Positions 14,801-26,800 of a DNA stretch of 64,000 bases are shown here, piece by piece. A program made the translations under genes and the position numbers. Position 1 is the first letter of the stretch. The number at the start of each line of letters is the position of its first letter. Below the pieces are notes generated by a model. The model was given only the letters and a program-made list of their open reading frames with translations, was not told the DNA's origin and made no database searches. Origin of the DNA: Kingdonia uniflora (taxonomy: Eukaryota; Streptophyta; Magnoliopsida; Ranunculales; Circaeasteraceae); NCBI GenBank assembly GCA_014058105.1, contig JACGCM010001948.1, positions 5,022,001-5,086,000 of the forward strand, given 5' to 3'.

Positions 14801-17800
14801 ATCCTGCAAAATATAACCCAATCAGACTGTAAGGAAGCAAATATCTAGCAAAACTTAAGTAATATAAGTCATTGTTCAATATCCCTTTACGGATGAATAA
14901 GAAAATATTCCCAGCAAATGATTGAGCGAACGAAATGAGGTTTAATATCATCTCAAATTATTGTTTGGTAACCAGATAATCAAGACAAACCCCAGAGGTA
15001 AGGTATGATACTTGTCAGACAAGCAATAACAGGCACAAGAAATAATGTCTTCGAGCTATATATAAGCTTTGTATATATAATGTTTGAAAAACCTTGATGA
15101 GAAGAAACGTGTGTAGTACAAAGGAATCACACTTTTTTACGTCTGTACACAATATTATACCTATAAAAGTGTGGGAGATAGATCTATAGTAAACATCAGA
15201 TCTCACTACACCACTTTATTTCTTACTTTTCAATGTGACCCGCTTACCTCCTGGACACGTATAGTTAAATAGCGGGTTAAGGATGATAGTCGAACCATCC
15301 TACTTTGCAAAAGTAAGTTGGGGCTAAGGAAAGATCCCTACCTGGATAGATTAGAAAAAGAGAATTACATCCTAAAGTAGACTCTTCCACAAATATCCTG
15401 ATACAAATTATTATTAAGGCATTCTGTGAAAGGCCTTATAAAACAAAAGAAATAACATCATCATTTATATGATCATTAACTTGTATAAAGGCAGTGACCA
15501 AGTATACCATTTTGAAAATTCAGAACACGAAGGACAATCTCCAAATGAAGACTTCAAAGGTGCCTGCATAAATTAACTGACTTCAGTAACTGCTAAGAAC
15601 ATATTTGGCACTAAGATCCCACCAATATCTCCACTTCTAAAAGAAAAGGCCATATATGGACTATAATGCCAATGCAATGGACTTTCCCTACTACTTACCT
15701 GCAACACCCCGTGCCATCATGCATCTCACAGTTATTCACTTCAAATCATAATGATTTGTTATATCAGAGTACCTACTGCGTAGGACAACACCAACCAAGG
15801 CAATTCAAACATTTCTTGTCGAGATGTATGGACAGCAATATTGGTCCCTATAATACGTCATCTTACCCCCAGCTTTGAAGTACCTTAGAGAAATCGTGCT
15901 AAATTTTGTTCTCAATATATCATCTCTGATACCACGAATACAATAAATCCTATATTGTGTATACTTACCAAAAACTGAGTGGTCTCCACAACATACATGA
16001 GTCCAAACAGCATTGAATTGTCCAAACCGGCAGGAGAGTATTGTTTTTTTCCCAATAGGTTGTTTACTTCAATTTGCATACTTCCTCAGACTCCCTTAAG
16101 CAACAAACTCTGATGGTTGTACGATATAAATTTATCATCCAACACTGCACGAAGTTTGCTGGCAACTTCTAGGTGTCTAGTCTAGGGTCAAGTACCATCT
16201 GAATGGACCTTGGGATATTTAATAATGTCTATGGTCAAGTACCATCTGAGTAGTTTAATAGTATAAATAGATACTATTGGACCTTGGGATATTTAATGAT
16301 GTCCTTCTTAGCACATGGTCAAGTATCATCTCAATTTCTATGCGAACACTATAAGGGCAATCGGTTTAATAGTATAGATAGATTACTATGGCTGTGAATA
16401 TTTCTCTTCCTAGCACATGTACCCCTTGCTCTTCCAATATAATAGATGAGAAAACTTCTATAATTCTAGAAACCAAATCTTCATGCTAATCTTCTACACC
16501 CTACTCACCAGACTAATGGGTCTCACGACCTCCATAAAATCCCTTTTTACAAGATCCCGCAGCAATCTCTTAAAGAAATCCAGAAAACCGCATTCTTCAA
16601 ATCATGTAGAATGGCCTTCCGGACTTCCTCATTCCTAATCGGTTTACCCAATATTGTGTCAAACTCCACTCAATATAACTGTGGCCTTGTAAAGTCATCC
16701 TTTGAGTTAGATCAACATAGAAACTCACCACTTCCTCGGTGATGGGCTCCTCACCTTCCACCAGCTCCCTTCACACCCACACCTTATTCATCTCTGCACA
16801 GACCACCTTGTGCATATACTTGGTGTTATCATCACCTTCTATCAATGATTTAACTTGAGACTTCTGCCCAAGAAATCTCTCCCGTTTTAACCACCCTAAT
16901 AAACGTTTTCCACTGTCTCTTTCTAGCAACTTCCACGCTCGTAAACATTTGTGTCCAAATTATCTTCCGTATCTAACCATACCAAATTTTTGTCTTTCAA
17001 TATAACAAACTTCCTCCTCACTCCATGCCATTATCTCATGCTATAGATCTTGACTGCAGACTTAAACGCTTTGCCTAGTCTTACCCTCTACCACACAAAA
17101 AAACCCTAAAGTAACTTGAGCTTCAGTTTGAAACCATGGGACCTTAAGCAGTATATGTTCAAAGATGAAAGACGTGAGAAATCGCTTAACTAAATCAGGA
17201 CTAAGAAAATAGGAAAACAAGCTTGACCGTGTTGTAGCCAGACGGCATAAACCTGAGTTTTTATGATTGTTGGACCACATGAACTTCCCACATTGTAATA
17301 TAAGATCCACATGAAAGTTCCAATGATAATATCAGTAATACTGTGCAGATCAGAAGTAATCATTGTAGCTCCTCTCTAGCGCGAATTTGAATTTATGTGA
17401 CCAAGCTTTGCTTCTATGCATGCAATTGTTTCCACAAATGATGATGTACAGGGAACAGAACAAGAAAGAACGTCAGATTTCTTTATATGGAAGCAAAGCA
17501 GAGGCTGCATTGGTAATCTTAGTCAGCTTGATGCAAATTATTTCAGTCAGAAATTTTTGAAGTAGTGTCATAGTTTTTTTTTTTTTTTTTTTGTTGCAAG
17601 GCAAGCCGGTTTTATATAGGGATCCGTAACCCTGAGTTTCCAACCCCATGAGGTTTCGAACCCACGACCTCTCTCTAGGTGGAGAGGTACAACCACCACT
17701 GGGCCAAGAGCCCAATGGTAAGTAGTGTCATAGTAATTTAATAGTTAGATCTGAAGCAGCTAAAATAAACACAAATCACTTTATACATAGAGGTGGCAAT

Positions 17801-20800
17801 AGAATACAAGTTTTGACCAGCGCCCAATCTTTCCTAACATTTCAGTTGAGCCTATATAGAATAGATCTGGGAAAAGCTTTTATAGTTACTAAATTTCCAT
17901 GATGTTTACAAGCATAACTTCAGCTGAAAATCATGTCTATATCCTAAGGATTGTTTCCCTAGCATTCAAATAAATTAAAATCAAATATCTCCAGTCACCT
18001 GTTTGTAGTTCATAAAAATCTCACAATGCTTACAAGACCTCACCTAAGTTGAAGATCGTGCTCATCTCCCCAAAGTTTGCTGCCAGCTTTAGGGTATTGC
18101 TCCCACAAGCTACATAAGTTAACCTTCATTTGGTCTATCCCAACTACATTTGGATATAATAGCCTCATAATCTCCCCACGTAGAGAGCTCAATTCCGGCT
18201 CTGGCATAGGAGGTATTTCTTCAGATGTGGTGATTCGATTGTACTCGAGGTCAACAACAACTACCTAAAGCATGGAAAATGAAAAAACAAATTATCTTCA
18301 AGCGAAACAAGATATCAGCAAAATAAACATGTGAAGAAATGTTGATCATGGATTCCATCTTCCATTTGAGCTTATTCCAGATCAGTTCGATGACAAATGG
18401 TATACAAGTGAAGCCAAATATTGTTCTTATTAAGGGCACAGCTAGGATTTATCAAGTACAACAATAGAAGTGACAACCAACTAGAATCCTGTTTTAAACG
18501 ATAAACAATTTGCTTCTAGTCTATTCCTTTGCTACCCCTTTTTCATTCCTATCATGTAGAAGAACTTATATTACATGAACAGGTTACTGCAATTGGTTGT
18601 GCTGTTATTTCCAATTTTGGAGTTCTACTTTACAAGTGGAGAACAGCATCCACGCAGAGAAAAATAGCGGGTACAATCTCGACGGGAGAATTAACACTTT
18701 AGTATTGGGTATGTGGAAACCCCGCCTTTCACAGACATGAGAGGTCTTTATGAAAATTCTGATGTGAGAGGTCTTTAAATGTCATGTAGCCCCACCAGTT
18801 AGTTTACTTCCCATCCCTTCTGGGTTGTACATTCCCCTTGGGATTTTAAGCTTTGGTTGCTTTACTCAGTAGCTAATTAAGAGAAAAAAACATGCACGAA
18901 GAATCTTTTCTACGTGATCTCGCGCTTCGAGATTATAATTTGGAGACCATGGTTCCCCCTCGTGCTTTAGACCACTGGAATACCAGGAGATTAGAGTCAG
19001 ATGTAAAGAGGAAGTAGTTGTTCGGGACTATGAATAACAGTAAAGGACCATTTTTACAAGCGTGCGCTGACCATCAGAACATGTTGTAGATAGGAGCCAA
19101 GAATTCACGACTGATATTATAAAGGTTTTAGTGTCAAACTCGACGTGAAAGGATCATTGTTTGAATTGGCAATTTGGGAAGACAAAATTAATTTCAGTGG
19201 CACATGCTTTTGTATTTTTTTTTTTTTTTTTTTTAGGGGTGGGGCCATCCTTTTTAGTATGTATGCAACACAAAGGCGCACTCGAAATCTCAATGCAGCT
19301 ATTGTGGTACTTGTGGTGAATACTGCGCCTCATGAAGAAATTAAATTGAAATACGGGTGAGCATTTGCCACATATCAGAAATTAAACTGATAAGAACACA
19401 GTACTGACACTTTGATCTTAGCCAAAAGCCGAGAAAGGTATTCAAACATGATGGGGAAACCAATCAATTACGGGAAAAAACCCTAAAGGTTTGTAGTCCG
19501 ACACCAGCATTTGCATTTATAAGAAAAAGATACGAGGCATGAATTAGAAAATACGAAAATTAAAATTTGCAATGAACACTTGCACGGGTGTTACACACAC
19601 CATTAACAAAGATTGGGAGTGGTCCTGGACATACAGAGTAAGGTACGAGGACCGCTGTCAGGAAAATAGTATCGGTAAGTTCGAGAGTAGTGCAAATGCC
19701 ACACTGTATGAGTTGTACCAGCATGCACACTTGTGGATAGACAAAATCCATGACGGGATTACAAGCTGTGTGGGGAAGGCACTTACTAATTTTGGGATTA
19801 AAAAGCTAAATGTTAGGGTAGAGTTGCACGTGTATAACAACAGGGATTGTAATGTTAAGGATACGCCATCTAATAGTGTGAAGACCGTCGAGAGTAAAAC
19901 TAGGAAATTGCTGTTACAAAACATTACTCCAGGCCTAGACCAGTGGCCCATTTGCATGGTGTGTGTGGTGAGTGTGTGTGTATTGTGTTGGTGTGCGGTA
20001 TACTATGATATTAAAAAACAAGTCCCAGGGACATGTAATTGGATGGAAATAATCAAAAACGATTCTAGGAGCGGAAGGTACCCTAGCCATGGTGAGACCA
20101 GTTGTGTCTACATCTGAATGAGACCATCAAGTATGGGGTGTTGGAGATCCAATGTTAATAACCACATCACGGAAAAAGAGTACGGAATGAGAATGCTTCA
20201 GAACCAAGCAGGAAAGAAAAGTTAGATTAGCGTAGTTTTGACATCTTTTAGTATCATTACCAACTAAATGGCCAGAGGAAATGAAATCATGAAAATGTCA
20301 ACCATAGGTTTCAAAGTAGCAGCAACTTCATAGCTTACCTTGCAACTCTAAATGGATCGAAGTAATGCAGGATGGCCTCGGATACAATATTAGACAATAT
20401 ATCTGTCAAAGAAAAAATAAAATTATTAGTTCAACAGTTGTGGCTGGTACTATTTGCATTACACAAACGTAAACAAAGCTTTACAACTTTCGAATTCATT
20501 GTTTTTTTATTAAAGGTAATTTACAATCACTGCCACAAGAATTCTTTTCTTTCAACAGGACAATGTACAATCTTTCTCCTTTTTTTAGAATAACAAGATC
20601 TTTCCTATGACAAAAAGGGCAACCAACTAAATTAGGTTAAAAACTATCACAAAAAAAATTCTATAGTAGTCTAAAGACGGGGTAAAAGGGTGTCGTATCT
20701 AGCGTTATTAGGTAGCAGATCGATCATTATTGACTTCTGAATATGTGGGGCACTGTATTGCGGGAAGAGAAAATTGGAGCCATGGTGTGCAACCGTGGAC

Positions 20801-23800
20801 CTTAATTGGGTACTCGGCGGGACATTCGTGATATGAGGGCTGCGCCAAGGCCGCATCTTGTAAATCGTGACGGATTGAAGGAGGTCCTCGGAGATTGCAG
20901 TCATGTGTACAGAGACTTACTTTTAGTTACATGAGAGGGGGTGCGAAAAGAAACACCCTGTTCAATCATGAAGGATCCTGGTATCTTCTCCTCACTGTAA
21001 GGTTTAATGATTGTTCATTTTCTGCCCTTCGGTGTTTTTGTTTATCACATAAAAAACTCACGTTTACTGATGTTTAATAAATATTGCTTACTCTGAAAAG
21101 GAACATATATACATTAGTCTGCACAAATTTGAAATGTCATATTCGACGGCAAGGTGTAAGGTTTTGCATTATCCTATCTATAGTTTGGTTGATTCTGAAT
21201 TTTCAACAATCTATTTTCTTCTAATAGTTCTTTTTAGATTTGAAAGCCCAGAAGAAATAACTGTCCTAATACTGACTTTATAATGTCCAGACCAAGAGTC
21301 TTTCTCTTTCTCATGTCTTTTTTCTCTTGTTTTACTTCGATGTCTCGTACTATTTGTTCTGAATTCTAGAGTCTATCCTCTCGGTGTTTCTCTTTTCCAC
21401 ATGCTTACTTCTTATTTTGCTTTGTCATTTTCAACTTTGTTGCATGACATTCCATTTGTTAGTGAAAATTTTTGCATTGATACATATTGGGTTATCCGAT
21501 TTGACACAGAACGCTTAATGGCATTAAAATGTAATGTTTATTGTCTCTTACAGGTAAAAATAAGTTTTTAAAACTATTTAAGGCTTTCCTTAGTTCAGTA
21601 TATATCAAGTTTTCCAAGGTCCCGGAAATGTTTCTTAGAGTTAAACTTACAAGTTACTAGTCAAAAAAATATAAATAAAAATCCACCACTATTTAGCATG
21701 AAAACCCCCAGAAAGAGGAAATACGTTATTGGAGCGACAAAATCGTCTTTAACAACACCGCAGTGAAAAGGCCAATTAGAATTGTAACAATCACAAGATT
21801 GCAGCCAAGGCCACAAGGATATTGTAAATCATTGAAACAATGGTTTCGAGATTCTAGTTTGACACATTAAATACACAAACGGACAACATAGGTGAAATCA
21901 TAAAAGTAAAAGGGACATATACGAGGGGCAAATACTACGGCCTAGAAGAAGCCCGTCTTTAGGTGGTAGCCTCAACCAGATAGAGAAGTTCCCAACGCAC
22001 AAAGAAACTCTATCCATTCCGAGTAGGACAAAGTAACATTTGACACCCTAGATAGCTATAACATCCCAGTGGCTTGCTGGAATTGTTGACACTGTATACG
22101 TAGATACGAAAAAAGAGATCCATGGAGATTTTTGCCCAAAATATGAAAAGGTATGTATCATTTTTTAGGCAATTAAAGCCACAAGAAAAGGTTGAACATG
22201 TGCTCTTTGAAAAACGATTAGTACATTGATAATTAACTTTTCTAAGACAGCTCCTTGCTAGATATTCACCATTTAATTGATATTTTTGAAAAACCACACT
22301 CTACAACGAAAAGGAAACGGATGTGTGCGACTGTAAGTATAGATTAATGAAAATTAAGGGGGGTAAAAAACGATCAGTTTGACCTTTGTAGCATGATGCA
22401 AAATTGTTTAGTGTCATCCATGCCAAGGCCTGCATCACTCCTCCTTGTGGCTAAATGGTTGAGAAATAGGATTTAACTCTAAATCTATCCTGAAGATTAG
22501 ATTTTTGATTTTCATTCTAATCCGCATATCATATCTTTTATGGTGAGAAGTTGGATGAAAGGAGAGGGTTGGGGGAGTTAGGATAAGATTTCCATATAGA
22601 ATTTAATTATAAAAAATAAAAGCCTTTATAGCAAAGCCTACCATTTGAATGTGGTGTAGCCCAAAAATTTTTTGCCTACTTTCGTAAGAATAAATAATGA
22701 GAATATAAAAATAATATGTTGATAGCCAACTAAAGGAAACTTTATGATATAAAAAAATCATAACCTGAAAACAAAAGAAAACAAATACGAAAACACTATG
22801 CTTCACGTTAGATACAAAAGCACCAACTCCGTCCATTTCACCTAAAGGACTCCGAACCTCATCCCCTCATCATTTTAGAGGAAGAAGATTCTCTTACAGT
22901 ACGACCATATACACCTAACAACATCATCGCATAGGTGTTCAAAATAATCGCTTCATGAACATTGTCTTTTCTTAGAAATGTTTTTTGTTTCTTTTCTATT
23001 TGAGAAGGTGAAAATAATTTATTAAATATCTCAAAAGAAACTTTCTGAAGTAGAATTAGTACAAACCGAAGGCAAGATAAAAAGAAAAACAATACAAAAG
23101 CTATGTGACATCAAGTTATGTCCACTATCACTGATCTTTCACACACACACAATATGAATGGATGATGATGCCAAATGCAAAATTATCGGATAAATATCAA
23201 TGATGATCGCTCCCACGGTCTTTCTTCCCTTCAAAATGCCTATGGTTCATTTCTTTTTACAAAACCCATCCAATTACATATGGAGTGGGATCCCATAAAA
23301 CTTTGCCAATATTCCTTCTAAAATAGTTTGCACCACCATGCGTTTAAAGAAGTAATAAAACCCCAGTCAAACACCCATGAGACGCAAAGAGATCAAGTAA
23401 ACCCAAACCCCCATCACATCCGGACAATGTAAGAGTACGTGGTCAATGTAGTCATTCATAAAACCACGACGAAGAGACAAAGGATCCACTTCCATACTTC
23501 TTTGACTAAAAAGTCTAAAATCATCTTTAGTCGTTCACCCTGAATCCACCCCCCAATAATAGAAGGTTACTTTAGGTGAAATTTCCTTTCTCCTAACCAA
23601 GCATATCGGGAAGTTCACACTTCAGTATCCACCTCTTGCGCTCCTAGCATGTACCAAATGTTCACACATCAATCGCATAGAGCCAATGTTCCCCAATTCC
23701 TTATCGAAGAAATCTCTCCGAAAATGAATATTCTAACTCGTTATATCACGTTCCATTTAGTAAAACTTCTTTACTCACTTAAGCTTTAGATTACAAGTAT

Positions 23801-26800
23801 TTTACATAGAAGGATATGCCAAAGCAAGTTATCACACACCATACTTTGTGCCAAAAGTTAATCCTCATCCCATTCCTGATGTTGATTTCAAATCCTTTTA
23901 TAAACTTTGCCCATGAGATGAAGATCGACCTCCATAATCTCACGCCATACGTAATGTTGAGCTTATTTGGAAGCCAAACATACTCATCCATCTCAAACTT
24001 AGCTTTAATCACCTCGGCCTATAACACTTCTCTGTTGTTAATTTCCAAATTCATTTTCCAAGCAATGCAATATTCATCTCCGAAAAGAAACTTAAATCCA
24101 GTCCGCCTACTGCTTTTTCCATGCAAACCACATTTTATTTTAGAAGATGGAGCTTATGATCCCCCCTTGGTACCATCCTAGAGAAAGTTCCTGACAAACA
24201 TCTCCAACTTTATGCCATTAGAGTCTGGTAGATAAAATAAGGATAAATAATTGAAATGCAAGCTTAAAAATGTGTTTTTCACGAGTGTAAGGCAGCCCAA
24301 TTTTGATAACATCTTCATTTTCCACAAGGTTATTCAATAACCGAATCTTAGATATCAACACAATGTGAAGACACCTCAAGAGACATACCAAGGTAAGTGG
24401 TACGGAAAGTACGTACACCACATCCATATGAAAAAAACTAAACTCCCAATACCATCACTATTTCCGGCCCCCTACCTTTGTTTTTTGTCAAATTTCCACG
24501 TAATCGTGAGGCCAACTGTAAAATCAATAACACAAACCGGAAATATATGATTTCCCTTTTATCATATCCTATAAATAAGATTGTATCGTCCGCATATTGA
24601 AGGTGAGTAATCTCTTACACCTCTTCATTCATACTAAACTCATGAATCAATATGAATGAAGAGGTGTTAGTATGAATGAAGAGAATATAGAAAGTTTGAT
24701 GAGAATATAGAAAGTTTATTGCTTCTCTCCTTCCATGGCACCCATCCAATAGCATATGAAATACAATCCTTAAGTACATTTCCTATCTTTCTCCTAAAAC
24801 GCTTGACTTCTATGCTTTCAGGTATTTGATAATAAAAAATGTCTTCGAATACGTATGAAACGCCAAATAAATTGAAAAAATGATCCCAAACATCAAATGC
24901 AATCAGACAATTTACAAATAAGTTGTCAAAGGTCTCATATGCTCTATCAGAGTAAAAACAATGAATCTACATTCATGTCTCTTCATTAAAGCTTATTTGT
25001 AGTCGGACATTGATCTCACTATGAGTTAGGAATTGCTAACAGATTGATGGTATTAAATATAGCTCAACATAAGCATTATGCTGGCCATTAGATGTTTCTG
25101 ACATTTAAGGCCTAAATATTGTTGTAACCATTTTTCGTGAAGAACATACGTTAAGACTTTCTAAGTTCACGTTAGCTGACTTGGTAGATAAATAATGCAA
25201 CAAAAGAAACACATTGGCCCAATTTTTATCCTTTTTCCTTTCCATACAATCTCAACAGCGAGACATGATTTTAGATTTACTTGAGAGAAAAGTTTGGGGG
25301 CCCTTATTTAGGATATAGATAAATAGCTATATATATCGCATCTGCTAAGAAAATAACTCGGATGCCACTTGTCAAGGTCAACACGTCATACACTTAGTTT
25401 TGAGTTTAAATTCAGTTCACCCCAATTTTGGTTCTTTAAGAAATTCCTTGATAAGTGAACAAAAATTTTCTCACACCACTTTGTAGAAATGTACTTGGTA
25501 CCAGATTTGTCATACAACATATCCAGGAACTCAATAAAGTGAAAATATTGCATTTCCAGATGCAAGTATGAACGGCAATCTTTACAAAAAAACCTCAGAG
25601 ATCCATAAGTAGACTATTTATTATGGTTTATATGGATCACTAAATCATATGGACGTAACTTGATTATTTCTAAATAGATAGATATAATTGATCTACATAT
25701 CAAAGATGGTCAACATTACCATACCTACTACCGGTAGGTGAAAAACAAAGAATAAACAATTCTTCAAGCGCGTCACGAAGGACACCAAAACTGGGCGAGC
25801 GTGAAACAAGACAGATGCATTTGTCAGCAAATGATTTTGCTGGAACGCGGTACGCTTCAGCAATGTCCTCACTGACTGGATCCCGAAAAGCAATGCAGCT
25901 CACATAAATTTTAGATCCATCCCCCTCTGTTGAAAAGTTTAAGTCAAAATATTAAACACCATGAATGAAGCATCAAGGATGGAAATTTGTACCACAACAC
26001 AGCTAGAAAAAATTATGGAATTGATGTAAAGAACAAATGCACCAGCAACTAGGCAACTAGCCAACTACAGACTAAAAAAAGCAAACTTGGGTGATGGACA
26101 AGCTCATAGATTGCCTGAACTAGACCATGGCCATTGCTAGCAGAGGCTGATCTTTTATTTCCTTTTGCTATTTATTCATTTCAGTTGTACGATCTTCCCA
26201 CACTACATGCATTATCCGCATATATTGTTTTGAGAAAATAAGAATATTTTATTGATGAACATGACAAAGCCTTCCGAGTCAGAAAGATACAAATCGAAGG
26301 CAAAAAAGGTGAAAACAATACAAATCACTAGTTATCATGCTGAATCCACCATAGTTAACTCTTTCCCCCGTAACACGAGATCTTCAAACCGGGCCCCTTT
26401 CATGACTATGAAGAGGAAGACCAATACAAGATAGTCATGTACACCTCGAGGATAATCGCATCCACGGCCTTAACATTTTCATTAAAGGCTTCAAACACAT
26501 TTTAACGGAATACTCAAATACCCAAGAGAGTTAAACCTGTTATCATCCATCTTCCCATTCACAATTTGTCAGCATGGATCTTCCTTTTTTCGTACATGAA
26601 CTATTTTACAGTCTTCTGATTGATCCAAAGGAGGAGTGTCTGAAAATTGAGGGAACCTTGTTTAAGCTTTTATTCAATTGGCTTATTAAATATTGTTTTG
26701 ATTTACTTCCCTAAACTCCAGTTCTTTTAACTATTTGGCACCTTCAGTTAGATGAGACAGTCCTGATCTGGGAAAATAAGACCTATAGGTACACTAATTG

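Noticed and set aside
17574..17719. A tRNA gene, because of box A and box B
   Set aside because: The copy lacks a full cloverleaf, goes on into a non-tRNA body with an A tail, and has a target duplication. It is a SINE.
19442..19530. A functional snRNA promoter upstream of the U2 copy
   Set aside because: No RTCCCACATCG-type USE element was found. The TTATAAATG present lies at about -80, not near -30.
19572..20117. A 181-codon plus-strand open frame, the second longest in the window
   Set aside because: It runs antisense over the damaged SCD1-like exon 6 and has GT-rich low complexity at its end. It has no domain, and part of it is explained by the opposite strand.
25693..25903. Two overlapping minus-strand frames at exon 3, one starting MLFGIQSVRTLL
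   Set aside because: Only the frame with GDGSKIYVSCIAFRD is in phase with exon 2 and matches the family.
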